64,000 nucleotides of DNA from positions 46,054 to 110,053 of the forward strand of contig NZ_JAPWIJ010000013.1 of assembly GCF_027270735.1 (NCBI RefSeq), read 5' to 3'. Positions 24,770-33,586 of the stretch are shown piece by piece. The notes below the pieces were generated by a model, which did no database searches, had not been told where the DNA came from, and saw only the letters and a list, made by a program, of their open reading frames with translations. The position numbers and the translations under genes are program-made. This stretch comes from Rhodococcus ruber (lineage in GTDB: Bacteria > Actinomycetota > Actinomycetes > Mycobacteriales > Mycobacteriaceae). Position 1 is the stretch's first letter; each line of letters opens with the position of its first letter.

Positions 24770-25510
24770 GTGGGCGCGGTGAGTCTTCTAGCTGCCTCGG
24801 AATCGGTGACGACCAATCTGGCCCTGTTACCTGGATTCCTCGACCCGGTGAACCTGCTCAACTCTTTCGGACACTGGGTGCTCATCGGGCTTCTACTGGT
24901 GGTGTTCATCGAGTCGGGCCTGCTGTTCCCGCTGCTGCCCGGCGATTCCTTGCTCTTCACGGCCGGGTTGATCGCAGCGTCGAAGTCCACCGAGATCGAG
25001 CCGTTCGCTTCGATCTGGACGCTCGTCATCCTCATTCCGATCGCGGCGATTCTCGGCGATCAGGTCGGCTTCCTCATCGGCACCAAGGGCGGTGCCGCTC
25101 TCTTCAAGAGCAACGACGCTCGATTCTTCAAGAAGAAGTACATCGACGAATCGCATCTGTTCTTCGAGAAGCACGGTCCGATCACCATCATCCTCGCGCG
25201 CTTCGTTCCGATCGTGCGGACGTTCGCGCCGGTCGTCGCCGGTGCGTCGCACATGAAGTACTCGCTGTTCCTCACCTACAACGTCGTCGGCGGCATCCTC
25301 TGGGGCGCGGGCGTGACGGTGCTGGGGTACCTGCTCGGGCAGATCGCCTTCATCCGCGAGCACGTCGACATCATCTTCCTGATCATCGTGGCCGTCTCCG
25401 TCCTGCCCATCGTCATCGAGGTCGGCAAGCGAATGATCAAGGCCCGTAAGACTCCGCTCGGCGAGGCAACCGACGCGATCGAGGCCGACGCCCCGGACAC
25501 CAAGTCCTGA
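24770..25510 (+). CDS. DedA-family membrane protein
   Basis: 246 aa, DedA/SNARE-associated (VTT) fold. Marks: FIESGLLFPLLPGDSLLFTAG (about 45-65), GDQVGFLIG, and the Arg-rich amphipathic FVPIVRTFAPVVAGASHM. DedA proteins are implicated in undecaprenyl-phosphate or phospholipid recycling. GTG 24770 or GTG 24779 could start. A second DedA gene follows 16 bases later, so they form a pair. Confidence 0.9.
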   Translation: MGAVSLLAASESVTTNLALLPGFLDPVNLLNSFGHWVLIGLLLVVFIESGLLFPLLPGDSLLFTAGLIAASKSTEIEPFASIWTLVILIPIAAILGDQVGFLIGTKGGAALFKSNDARFFKKKYIDESHLFFEKHGPITIILARFVPIVRTFAPVVAGASHMKYSLFLTYNVVGGILWGAGVTVLGYLLGQIAFIREHVDIIFLIIVAVSVLPIVIEVGKRMIKARKTPLGEATDAIEADAPDTKS

Positions 25511-25526
25511 TAGAGATCTTCCGAAA

Positions 25527-26249
25527 GTGATCGAGCCTGTGCATTCGATTACCACCGCTCTGAGCGCAACGGCGCTGCAGGACGTGTCCACGCAAGCAGC
25601 CGGTAGCTTCGGTCCCCTACAGACGGCGGGCCCCCTCGTCGTCTGGGCCGTAGTGATGGCATTCGTGTTCATCGAGTGTGCGGTGATCATCGGCTTGTTC
25701 CTACCCGGCGATTCGATGCTGATCACGGCGGGAATCGTGATGGCGACCCACGCGTCGGGCACCGGGCACATCTGGGCGCTGTCGGTCGGTGCGATGGTTG
25801 CCGCCATTGCCGGCAACCAGGTGGGATACATGATCGGCCATCGAACAGGCTCGACCCTGGTGGCACGCAAGAACGGTAAATACCTCAACACCAAGAACCT
25901 GCACAAGGTCAATCTGTTGCTCGAGAAGCACGGATTCTGGGCGGTGCTCGTCGCGCGCTGGATCCCCTGGGTGCGCACCTTGTGCCCCATGGTGGCCGGG
26001 GCCGCCAAGATGGATCACCGCCGCTACACCATCGCCAGCACTCTGGGCGCGATCATCTGGGCACCGGTGCTGCTGCTGATCGGGTTCTACTTCGGTTCGT
26101 TCATCCAGAACATCCCGTGGCTGATGCCCGCCGTCCTCATCAGCATGATCGTGCTGCTGGTCGTCGGAACGGGTCTGGGCATCTGGCAATACCGCAAGGA
26201 AATGGCCCGACCCGAGGAAACCATCGAGGTCGACGAGGTCGTCGAGTAG
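25527..26249 (+). CDS. Second DedA-family membrane protein
   Basis: 240 aa paralogue of the preceding gene, with FIECAVIIGLFLPGDSMLITAG, GNQVGYMIGHR and WIPWVRTLCPMVAGAAKM. Start is GTG 25527. The N-terminus has an extra Ala/Thr-rich stretch of about 30 residues. Tandem DedA genes may heterodimerise or handle different lipids (inference). Its stop is 3 bases from the convergent GH76 gene. Confidence 0.9.
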   Translation: MIEPVHSITTALSATALQDVSTQAAGSFGPLQTAGPLVVWAVVMAFVFIECAVIIGLFLPGDSMLITAGIVMATHASGTGHIWALSVGAMVAAIAGNQVGYMIGHRTGSTLVARKNGKYLNTKNLHKVNLLLEKHGFWAVLVARWIPWVRTLCPMVAGAAKMDHRRYTIASTLGAIIWAPVLLLIGFYFGSFIQNIPWLMPAVLISMIVLLVVGTGLGIWQYRKEMARPEETIEVDEVVE

Positions 26250-26252
26250 GCC

Positions 26253-27389
26253 CTAAAAACCTGCTGCGCTGACGCGGTAAGCCGCTTCCATCAGCATCCA
26301 GCCGCCGAGTTGGACCGACAGATCTCGCTCGGGTACGTCGGACGGTCGCACAGTGCCTTCGGTGAAGGTAGCGATGTGCAGTCCCTGTCCCGGGAATCGC
26401 GCTTCGCGGGTCCAGTCGGCTCCGAACAGCGGGTTGTCTTCCACTTCGAGTCGGTTTTCCCACGCGGCCTCGGCCGAGTTCAGCACGATCGCTGCGGCGA
26501 GTTCGCGGGCACGATTGTCGGCGTCGGAGTCTCCGGGTAGCTCGACCGCAACCACGGCCAGGTAGCGCGCGAGAATGGAGTTGAACAGGCCGCCGTCTCC
26601 CCCGCCGCCGCCGGTGATCACGAGGTTGCGGGTCAGGTGGTTCTCTACCGCATCGACCAGCGTGTGGACCCGCTTCGCATGCCTGGGCTCGCCGAGTCGA
26701 ACTGCGAGTTCGGTTTCGAGGCCGAGCGTGACTCCCTGGCAGTAGCTGTAGATCGCGCGTTCCACCTCGGCCTGTTTGCCAGCGCCGACAAGTGCGCGGG
26801 TCGAGTGCACTCCGTCGACGATCAAGCCGGTTCGAGGGTCCCGCAGGGTCCGGTTCATCCAGTCCGACATTTCCTGGGCACGCCACAGTCGTCCGGTTCG
26901 CGCGAGCATTATCGCGGCCGGACCGTTTGCCGGAGCGTTGTAGAAGTCGTCCTTCTTGCGCCACGGAATACCACCGCCCTCGGCCGGAGCCCAGGCGTCG
27001 AACAGTTCCATCTCGATCTGCTGGATGCCACCCCGGTTGCCGACGAAGTGCTGTCGCTGGGCACGTTCGAGTGCCAGCCCGAGCCAGGCCATATCGTCGT
27101 AGTAGTTGTTGGTCCATCTGCCGAGGTTGCGGGTGCGGTGCGCCCGGGTGACCTTGTTCAATCGCCGACGGCGCTTGGGGGTGAGTTCGCGATCGGCGGC
27201 GTCGACCGCGCAGTCGAGCAGATGGGCCTGCCACCAGTAGTGCCAACGCAGGAACAGCCGTTCACGGCGAACCGGTGGCCAGGCCACGACTCCGAGCGTC
27301 GTGCCCGGCAGCCCCCACAGCCGACGCATGTGCCGCGCGGCGACGGCACCCTCCGCAGCGTCCGCACGCTGCGACCACAACTCCTGCAT
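26253..27389 (-). CDS. Glycoside hydrolase family 76 (alpha-1,6-mannanase-like)
   Basis: 378 aa, (alpha/alpha)6-barrel family that cleaves alpha-1,6-mannans. The paired catalytic aspartates are in NNYYDDMAWLGLA (about 95-107); GGIPWRKKDDFYNAPANGPA and the later SYCQG repeat are family features. No signal peptide is visible, so it may act inside the cell or leave by another route. In Mycobacteriales it may act on mannosylated envelope glycans such as lipomannan (inference). It corresponds in position to Rv0365c. Confidence 0.88.
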   Translation of the reverse strand: MQELWSQRADAAEGAVAARHMRRLWGLPGTTLGVVAWPPVRRERLFLRWHYWWQAHLLDCAVDAADRELTPKRRRRLNKVTRAHRTRNLGRWTNNYYDDMAWLGLALERAQRQHFVGNRGGIQQIEMELFDAWAPAEGGGIPWRKKDDFYNAPANGPAAIMLARTGRLWRAQEMSDWMNRTLRDPRTGLIVDGVHSTRALVGAGKQAEVERAIYSYCQGVTLGLETELAVRLGEPRHAKRVHTLVDAVENHLTRNLVITGGGGGDGGLFNSILARYLAVVAVELPGDSDADNRARELAAAIVLNSAEAAWENRLEVEDNPLFGADWTREARFPGQGLHIATFTEGTVRPSDVPERDLSVQLGGWMLMEAAYRVSAAGF

Positions 27390-27451
27390 ACCGAAGATCC
27401 TGCCACTACCGTTGCTGATTCGTTACATCACGCTCCGGATCATTCGCGCTG

Positions 27452-28132
27452 TCACCATGCGGTGTCGAGGTCGGCATGCTGCCGAATCCACGCATGCATG
27501 GCAATCCCAGCGGCGACGCCTGCATTGATGCTGCGCGTGGATCCGAACTGAGCGATCGATACCGTCATCGACGCCGATTCGCGGGCACCGTCGGTGACGC
27601 CCGGTCCCTCTTGGCCGAACAGCAGCAGGCACTCTCGCGGCAGCTCGGCAGTCTCGATCGGCACCGATCCCGGGGTGTTGTCCACGGCGACGACCACCAG
27701 GCCCTGCTCGGCGGCGAACGCCATCAGAGCCTCCACCGAATCGTGGTGATGGAGATGCTGGTAACGATCGGTGACCATGGCACCGCGGCGGTTCCATCGA
27801 CGTCGCCCGACGATATGCACAGCCTGTGCGGCGAAGGCATTCGCGGTGCGCACGACCGTGCCGATGTTGGCGTCGTTGGTGAAGTTCTCGATAGCGACGT
27901 GCAGCGAGTGTCGTCGCGTGTCGATGTCTTCGACGATGGCCTCGCGACGCCAGTAGCGGTAGGCGTCGACGACGTTGCGGCGGTCACCACCGGCGAGAAG
28001 CTCGGGATCGAACCGAGGATCGTCGGGTGGTGGTTCGGAGTGAGTATCGGCCCAGGGGCCGACGCCGTTGGGATTGTCTCCCCACTCGGTGGGCCCGATG
28101 TCCTCCGACCGAGAATTGCCGTCGTCGCTCAA
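27452..28132 (-). CDS. TrmH/SpoU-family RNA 2'-O-methyltransferase
   Basis: 226 aa SPOUT methylase. The three family motifs are present: ENFTNDANIGTVVRTANAF (about 82-100), ECLLLFGQEGPGV (about 165-178) and STRSINAGVAAGIAMHAW near the C-terminus. The target RNA is unknown. The TTG at 28132 overlaps the upstream lipoprotein stop. The long N-terminus (GPTEWG, GVGPW) matches what I recall of Rv0380c, supporting this start despite the weak codon. Confidence 0.88.
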   Translation of the reverse strand: MSDDGNSRSEDIGPTEWGDNPNGVGPWADTHSEPPPDDPRFDPELLAGGDRRNVVDAYRYWRREAIVEDIDTRRHSLHVAIENFTNDANIGTVVRTANAFAAQAVHIVGRRRWNRRGAMVTDRYQHLHHHDSVEALMAFAAEQGLVVVAVDNTPGSVPIETAELPRECLLLFGQEGPGVTDGARESASMTVSIAQFGSTRSINAGVAAGIAMHAWIRQHADLDTAW

Positions 28133-28791
28133 TAGACTTCGTTGCTGTCAGGTGCGATGCGGAATCCGTGGCCGGTTGCGTCGTCGACGCACGAAATGCC
28201 GTTCTCGGCGGATGTGCAGGTGAAGCCGGCCTCGGCGATGGTAGCGCCCACAGCCAACGGGGGATCGATCGTTTCGCCGCCCGAGGTGTACACCACCCCA
28301 CCCGAGCACATGAATCCCGCGGGGCCCTCGTTGGTGACTCGAATTCCGTTGCCCCAGTTGATCATACAATCGTCAGGCCGTGGTGGAACCGGAGTGGTGG
28401 TGCCCTGACACCCGGCCTCGGTACGGCTCGCCAGCGGGACGATGCCGCACTGGAACAGACCGTCGGGAGAACTGAAGTAGTACGCACCGCCGATGGCGGC
28501 GTACGTCGTCTGCGGCTCGGCGGTTGGCGGCGGTTCTACCGGCGGCGGAGGAGGAGGTAGCGGAAGCTCGGTTGTCGTCGGCGGAGCGACGGTGGTGGTG
28601 GGCGCGGTTGTCGCCGTCGGCGCAGGTGTTGTGGTCGACGTCGGCGGTGGGGGCTGAGCGGCGGACTCACCGCTACAACCGGAGAGAACGAGAGCGGTGG
28701 CCGCCCCGATTCCGACCAGCCAACCTCGCACCGAACGAATTTTCCTGGACCTGCTCGAACCCAGCCTGCTCGAACCACACGTGCTCAGCAT
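28129..28791 (-). CDS. Lipoprotein with Pro/Thr-rich stalk
   Basis: The leader ends in VLSGC, a lipobox, so the mature protein is predicted lipid-anchored on the outer face of the membrane. A Pro/Thr stalk of about 50 residues (runs of P and T) follows, then a roughly 120-residue domain with about seven Cys that could form disulfides. The start is uncertain: ATG 28791 gives a long Arg-rich n-region; GTG 28731 would give a compact signal peptide; ATG 28809 is also open. The stop overlaps the TTG of the RNA methylase gene. Function is not recognised. Confidence 0.72.
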   Translation of the reverse strand: MLSTCGSSRLGSSRSRKIRSVRGWLVGIGAATALVLSGCSGESAAQPPPPTSTTTPAPTATTAPTTTVAPPTTTELPLPPPPPPVEPPPTAEPQTTYAAIGGAYYFSSPDGLFQCGIVPLASRTEAGCQGTTTPVPPRPDDCMINWGNGIRVTNEGPAGFMCSGGVVYTSGGETIDPPLAVGATIAEAGFTCTSAENGISCVDDATGHGFRIAPDSNEVY

Positions 28792-28877
28792 GTAGAAACC
28801 CCGACCCACCTTTCGACACCGATTGCTCGAAAGACCGACGATACCGGCGCGCCGCCGGCATCGTTCGGCGAGAAGTC

Positions 28878-29675
28878 CTAGGTGTGGCTCAGGCGCCGGT
28901 TGACCTCACGAGTGAGCCACGCGGGTGAGAAGCGTGACCCGAGCGAGAGCGCCTTGGAAGGCAGGCCGACCGGGAAATGCACCTTGTGCAACCGACGCTT
29001 CACCGGACGGGTCGCGTCGAAGATCGCGTCGGACACATCTTTCACGGTGAGCTTGATACCCAACGAACTCGTGGTGCCCGTCGAGACGCCCTTGGTCATC
29101 GCCGTCTGGACGAACAGCGGCCACATGGCCTTGACCGAGATGTCGTACTTGCTCCACTCGAGATCCAACGCCTCGGTGATGCCGCGCACCGCGAACTTGG
29201 ATGCGCCGTAGGTCACCAGCTCGGGCTGGCCGTAGATGGCCGACGCGGAGCACAGGTTGACGACCTGCGCACCTGCAGTGTCCTTGAGGTAGGGGAAGGC
29301 CGCGAGGGTGCCGTAGATGACCCCGTTGACGTTGATGTCGATCTGACGACGGTGCACCGACAGCGGCATGTCCTCGAAGGCACCCGCGGCCAGAATTCCG
29401 GCGTTGTTGATCAGGATGTCGAGTCGACCGTCGCCCTCCCCGACGAACTCCTTCAACCGGGTTTCCCACTGGTCGGAGTTGGTTACATCCAAGATGCCGG
29501 TAACGACACGACCGCTGAGCGAGGCAGCTTCCTTGCCGAGCGACGCCAAGCCGGTCTCGTCGATGTCGTACGCACCGACGAGGTAGCCACTGGCTGCGAA
29601 CTTGAGAGCAGTTGCGCGGCCGATACCTGCTGCTGCGCCTGAGATGAAGACAGTTGGTCGAGTCACATCGAACAC
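28878..29675 (-). CDS. Short-chain dehydrogenase/reductase
   Basis: 265 aa classical SDR. NAD(P)-binding SGAAAGIGRA (about 11-20), NNAG (about 90), and the catalytic Ser-Tyr-Lys set in CSASAIYGQPELVTYGASKFA. The C-terminal 40 residues are basic and membrane-associating in character, common in lipid-active SDRs. The substrate is unknown. GTG 29675 or GTG 29666 (VTRPTVF) could start. Confidence 0.87.
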   Translation of the reverse strand: MFDVTRPTVFISGAAAGIGRATALKFAASGYLVGAYDIDETGLASLGKEAASLSGRVVTGILDVTNSDQWETRLKEFVGEGDGRLDILINNAGILAAGAFEDMPLSVHRRQIDINVNGVIYGTLAAFPYLKDTAGAQVVNLCSASAIYGQPELVTYGASKFAVRGITEALDLEWSKYDISVKAMWPLFVQTAMTKGVSTGTTSSLGIKLTVKDVSDAIFDATRPVKRRLHKVHFPVGLPSKALSLGSRFSPAWLTREVNRRLSHT

Positions 29676-29755
29676 CGTACATGTAACCCTACTTACCGGT
29701 AACCCCCTATCGTCGAATATCGAACCACCGCTGCAGGCGGCCCAGGAGGCTCGAA

Positions 29756-30208
29756 GTGAACAACGCGAGAATCGTGCGTGCCGTCGTCATCGTGACGATC
29801 GTGTACGCGGTCGTGCTGGCGGTCTGGATCGGCTGGCTGAACCCTCGAACACCGCCCGGAACGCTTCCGTACCAGCTCGCTGCCCTGGTCGCCGGATTCG
29901 GTGCGGCTCTCGGTCTGGCGATGATGATCGCCGGACGCCCGACGCGTGAGCAGAAGCAACTGATCGAGCACGGCGTCGAAGGGTGGGCGACGGTGGATGC
30001 CATTCGCCGGATCGACGACGCCACTGCCGAGCTGGACCTCGAATTCACCGTGCCGGGCTCGAGCAGCTACTTCGGCAAGATCGTCTACGACATCCCCGAT
30101 TCCGACACCGCCCGGTTCGAGCCGGGCACCGTGATCGCGGTCCGTGTCGACCCGGCCCATCGCGAACGAGTGCTGCTATTGCCCCGACCGCAAAGCTTCG
30201 ACGAGTAG
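29756..30208 (+). CDS. Small membrane protein with soluble C-terminal domain
   Basis: 150 aa. Two membrane segments (about 8-28 and 40-60) precede an 85-residue beta-rich soluble part. A GTG start at 29756 follows a GAGG-like site. The C-terminal pattern (GWATVDAIRRIDD, Y-x-I-P, F-x-PGTVIAVRVDP) resembles DUF3592-type domains, but the match is weak. It overlaps the convergent YhhN-like gene by 33 bases. Confidence 0.65.
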   Translation: MNNARIVRAVVIVTIVYAVVLAVWIGWLNPRTPPGTLPYQLAALVAGFGAALGLAMMIAGRPTREQKQLIEHGVEGWATVDAIRRIDDATAELDLEFTVPGSSSYFGKIVYDIPDSDTARFEPGTVIAVRVDPAHRERVLLLPRPQSFDE

Positions 30209-30814
30209 GACCTGCGCCGCTACGTACGTCGCCAGGATGATCGCCTCCGCGCTCCGCCGCTGACGGTCCTCGGTCAGGAACAGCCGACGGAACACGATCA
30301 GCGCATCGGATGCAGTGAACAACACGCCGCCGATCACGAGCCGTCGATCGCCGCCGCGCGCCGGGGAAACAGCGGAGAGCGTCGACGTGGTTGCCAGCAC
30401 AGCTCCGTACGCCGACAGGGTCGACGCCACCGCCGGCTGCCGTCCGGCCAGCAGCACCGCCGCGGCCGCCCATCCGGCGTACCTCGGAATCGCGTCGATC
30501 GGCGTCGGGCGTGCACCCCGACGAAGCAGCAGGTAGGTATAGCTTCCCTGCATCACGGCAAATGCACGCGCGCCCCATTCCAGAGCGGAATCGTCGTCGG
30601 GGTCGATCAACAGAACATCACCTGCCGTCGCCGCGGCGAGTCCGGCCAACAACACTCGGTCGCGAGCCGGATCGAGCCCGGTAGCCAGCGCAGGAACGAT
30701 CAAGGGCTTGGCGATGCGCTGCAGCGGCGTCGAGCCGGTCCAGGCTCCGACCACCGTCGCGGCCCCGGCGATGAGAGCAGCAACGCGGGCACGCCGCACT
30801 CGGTCGACAGTCAT
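30176..30814 (-). CDS. YhhN/TMEM86-family membrane protein
   Basis: 212 aa with about seven to eight membrane helices. The family pattern includes KPLIVPALA (about 36-44) and AATAGDVLLIDP (about 61-72). Mammalian members are lysoplasmalogenases; bacterial roles are mostly unknown. It overlaps the 3' end of the convergent gene, so both strands are coding for 33 bases. Confidence 0.8.
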   Translation of the reverse strand: MTVDRVRRARVAALIAGAATVVGAWTGSTPLQRIAKPLIVPALATGLDPARDRVLLAGLAAATAGDVLLIDPDDDSALEWGARAFAVMQGSYTYLLLRRGARPTPIDAIPRYAGWAAAAVLLAGRQPAVASTLSAYGAVLATTSTLSAVSPARGGDRRLVIGGVLFTASDALIVFRRLFLTEDRQRRSAEAIILATYVAAQVLLVEALRSGQ

Positions 30815-30945
30815 CGCACTCCTTCCACCGAACCCATCACAACCGACATCACATGTGACGCTGACCCCTCCTGCTTGATACTCGCAGGTCGCGTAGTCAT
30901 CGTGGAAAGGTCGGTCGGAATCATTTCGAAGTAGTGGGGACCATC

Positions 30946-31545
30946 ATGCGCCGCAAACTCACCGGGCAGGCCCGCTCGGCACACAGCGACTTCTCGGGAT
31001 ACCCGAACCCGCTGCTCCGCGACTGTGACGTCCGCCAGGCCCGCATCAAGCACTGGGTCACCGCGCTGCTGATCGTCATGATTCCGGTGTCGCTGTGGAT
31101 CGGTCTGAGCGCCCATGCCGATCAGCAACAGCGCATGAACGATCAAGCCAGCTCGATTCATCAGGTCACCGCGACCACGACGGCCACGGCGGAGACGACC
31201 TCCGTCGCATCGACCGAGTTCGGCTCGTCCGGTGCGGCAGCTGCCACTGCCGTCGATTCGCGGTGGGTATACCGGGGCGTCGAGCACACCGGGCGCGTCA
31301 GCGTCGACACCGGTTCTCCGTCCGGCACCACCACCCCGATTTGGGTCGACAACAGCGGCAACCTGACCTTGCGGCCACTGACGTCATCGGACGTCGTCGC
31401 AGCGGCCGTATTCAACGCGATCGGTAGCTGGGTGCTGGCCGCGGTACTTCTCATCGGCCTGTACCACCTGATGTGCTTCCGATACGACGGTCGACGTAAT
31501 GCGGAGTGGGATCGCGACATCGCCGATCTCCTGAGCCGACACTGA
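30946..31545 (+). CDS. Rv1733c-like two-helix membrane protein
   Basis: 199 aa. A cytoplasmic start with NPLLRDCDVRQARIK leads into one membrane helix (about 38-60), an outer loop of about 90 residues (Thr-rich, then VDSRWVYRGVEHTG), a second helix and a short cytoplasmic tail. This topology and the loop motif are typical of the Rv1733c family, which is dormancy-regulated in M. tuberculosis. ATG 30946 is taken; GTG 30934 is possible. A short GC hairpin (31551-31557/31571-31577) follows the gene. Confidence 0.8.
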   Translation: MRRKLTGQARSAHSDFSGYPNPLLRDCDVRQARIKHWVTALLIVMIPVSLWIGLSAHADQQQRMNDQASSIHQVTATTTATAETTSVASTEFGSSGAAAATAVDSRWVYRGVEHTGRVSVDTGSPSGTTTPIWVDNSGNLTLRPLTSSDVVAAAVFNAIGSWVLAAVLLIGLYHLMCFRYDGRRNAEWDRDIADLLSRH

Positions 31546-31590
31546 ACTCACCCCGGGCTCCCTGGGTCTCCCCGGGGGGGTCAGGCCCAC

Positions 31591-31618
31591 GTTGCGATAG
31601 ATAGTTAGTGTATGCAAC
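31591..31618 (+). promoter_or_regulatory. Possible MarR autoregulatory site
   Basis: GTTGC and GCAAC arms enclose an 18-base AT-rich core directly before the marR start at 31628. The position suits promoter and autoregulation, though only the outer arms are symmetric. Confidence 0.35.
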
Positions 31619-31627
31619 AATAAATCC

Positions 31628-32089
31628 GTGAGCCATTCCGACGAAGACATCCGGGACCTCCTCTCGCAGCTGGTCACCAGTTCGTCGCGCTTCGTCCGAT
31701 TGGCCGCCCGGTTCGGCAGCGACGAATGGCCGCGGGCATGGATGCGAGCCCTGTCGCTGCTGGAGGAGTATCAGCCACTGCGCATCAGCACCTTCGCCGA
31801 GCTGGACAGATGCTCCCAACCATCGGCGACCGCATTGCTCGCCAAGCTGAGCAACGCCGAACTCGTCACCAGGCGATCCGACCCCGACGACTCGCGCGCC
31901 GTGCTCGTCGAGATGACCGAGGCCGGCCACCGCTGGCTTGCCGACGGTCGACGCCACCTCGTAGACGGACTGGTCCCGTACCTGTCCGACCTCGACCCAG
32001 AACAGATCCAGAAACTGACCGACGGCTTGGGCGAGCTTCGCAGCATCCTCGAGCCCGTCGATCACGGAATGAGAGGAACTCTTTCGTGA
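31628..32089 (+). CDS. MarR-family transcriptional regulator
   Basis: 153 aa. Winged helix about residues 45-110 with STFAELDRCSQPSATALLAKL, and the wing RRSDPDDSRAVLVEMTEAG, the classic MarR RxSxxDxR signature. Start is GTG 31628. Its stop overlaps the GTG of the downstream MFS transporter (GTGA), so it most likely represses this efflux operon and is relieved by a phenolic or drug-like ligand (inference from family). Confidence 0.92.
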   Translation: MSHSDEDIRDLLSQLVTSSSRFVRLAARFGSDEWPRAWMRALSLLEEYQPLRISTFAELDRCSQPSATALLAKLSNAELVTRRSDPDDSRAVLVEMTEAGHRWLADGRRHLVDGLVPYLSDLDPEQIQKLTDGLGELRSILEPVDHGMRGTLS

Positions 32090-33312
32090 CCACCAGCACC
32101 TCATCCGACAGCCTCCTGAAGCAACCGCGCGCAGTATGGGCTGTTGCCTTCGCCAGCGTCATCGCGTTCATGGGCATCGGCCTCGTGGACCCCATCCTCA
32201 AGCCCATCGGTGAGCAACTCGATGCCTCGCCGTCCCAGGTGTCGCTGCTGTTCACCAGCTACATGCTCGTCACCGGCGTCGCGATGCTGATCACCGGAGT
32301 GGTGTCCAGCCGCTTCGGCCCGAAGCGCACATTGCTGGTTGGCCTGGCGATAATCGTCGTCTTCGCCGCTCTGGCCGGCACGTCCGGATCGGTCGGCGAG
32401 ATCATCGGTTTCCGGGCAGGCTGGGGACTGGGCAACGCGCTGTTCATTGCCACCGCGCTGTCGACCATCGTCGGCGCGGCGTCCGGCGGCGTTGCTCGCG
32501 CGATCATCCTCTACGAGGCTGCGCTGGGTATCGGCATCGCGACCGGCCCCCTCGTCGGCGGCGTACTGGGCGGATTCAGCTGGCGTGGGCCGTTCTTCGG
32601 CGTCGCGGCACTGATGGCCGTCGCGTTCATCCTGCTCGTCGTGATGCTCCCGGACACCCCCAAGCCCGCCCACACCACGTCGATTCTCGATCCGTTTCGG
32701 GCACTGCGGCACCGCGGCCTGCTGACCGTCGGCATCACGGCACTGCTCTACAACTACGGCTTCTTCACCCTGCTCGCATACACGCCGTTTCCGCTGGACA
32801 TGGGTACCTACTCGATCGGTTTCATCTTTTTCGGCTGGGGCCTGTGCCTGGCCGTGGCGTCGGTGTTCGTCGCGCCGAAACTACAGCGGGCATTCGGAAC
32901 GCTGAACATGATGATGCTCGCGCTACTGCTGTTCGCCGTCGATCTGGGCGTCATGGCGATGTTCACCGAGAACAAGACCGTGCTGATCGTGGGAACCGTC
33001 GTGGCCGGGTTGTTCCTCGGCGTCAACAACACCCTGATCACCGAGACCGTCATGATCTCGGCCCCGGTGGAGCGTTCGACGGCGTCGGCGGCGTACAGCT
33101 TCGTACGCTTCACCGGCGGAGCAGCGGCACCCTACCTGGCAGGCAAGCTGGGCGAGTCGAACATGCACGTTCCATTCTGGGTGGGTGCCGCGTGCACTGC
33201 GCTGGCGATCGTCGTTCTTGCCACCGGCCGGAAGGTGCTCGCCCACGTCGACGACCACGAACCTGCACCGCACAGCATCGACGAGGCCCGGGCAGTGACG
33301 GTCGGCGACTGA
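32086..33312 (+). CDS. MFS efflux transporter
   Basis: 408 aa, about twelve helices, drug:H+ antiporter-like. Helix I-II holds GLVDPILKPIGEQLDASPSQVSLL; loop 2-3 has SSRFGPKRTLL (motif A-like); helix V holds LGIGIATGPLVGGVLGG (motif C, antiporter type). It is translationally coupled to the MarR gene. The substrate is not predictable; family and context suggest export of toxic organics. Confidence 0.92.
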   Translation: MTTSTSSDSLLKQPRAVWAVAFASVIAFMGIGLVDPILKPIGEQLDASPSQVSLLFTSYMLVTGVAMLITGVVSSRFGPKRTLLVGLAIIVVFAALAGTSGSVGEIIGFRAGWGLGNALFIATALSTIVGAASGGVARAIILYEAALGIGIATGPLVGGVLGGFSWRGPFFGVAALMAVAFILLVVMLPDTPKPAHTTSILDPFRALRHRGLLTVGITALLYNYGFFTLLAYTPFPLDMGTYSIGFIFFGWGLCLAVASVFVAPKLQRAFGTLNMMMLALLLFAVDLGVMAMFTENKTVLIVGTVVAGLFLGVNNTLITETVMISAPVERSTASAAYSFVRFTGGAAAPYLAGKLGESNMHVPFWVGAACTALAIVVLATGRKVLAHVDDHEPAPHSIDEARAVTVGD

Positions 33313-33336
33313 ATTACGTTCATCCGAAAGCCTTTT

Positions 33337-33371
33337 CGCGACGGTCGAGATCTTGCATCTCGGCCGTCGCG
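33337..33371 (+). terminator. Terminator after the MFS gene
   Basis: Stem CGCGACGG (33337-33344) with CCGTCGCG (33364-33371), and inner stem GAGAT/ATCTC with a 5-base loop. It starts 25 bases after the stop. The remaining sequence to 33586 is about 215 bases, presumably promoter for the coiled-coil gene; I see no clear motif in it. Confidence 0.75.
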
Positions 33372-33586
33372 TCGTATCTGTGGCCCCAATCGTCACACTG
33401 ACCTCATCCGTAACACTTTCATAACCAAACCACTGGTAAAGCGCTTTTTCGTAGGCTGGACCGGACGGTTGGTTTACGGTTCCCCCATCACGGTTGTTCG
33501 TGTGACTCACCAACAACACTCGTTCCGCGTGGGAGGACGGGTGCGCGCAGCACGATGCTGCCACTGACCGAAGGGCCACAATCTCC

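Noticed and set aside
30934..30950. A DosR box at the Rv1733c-like gene
   Set aside because: GGGACC is only a half site and overlaps the start codon, too close for an activator.
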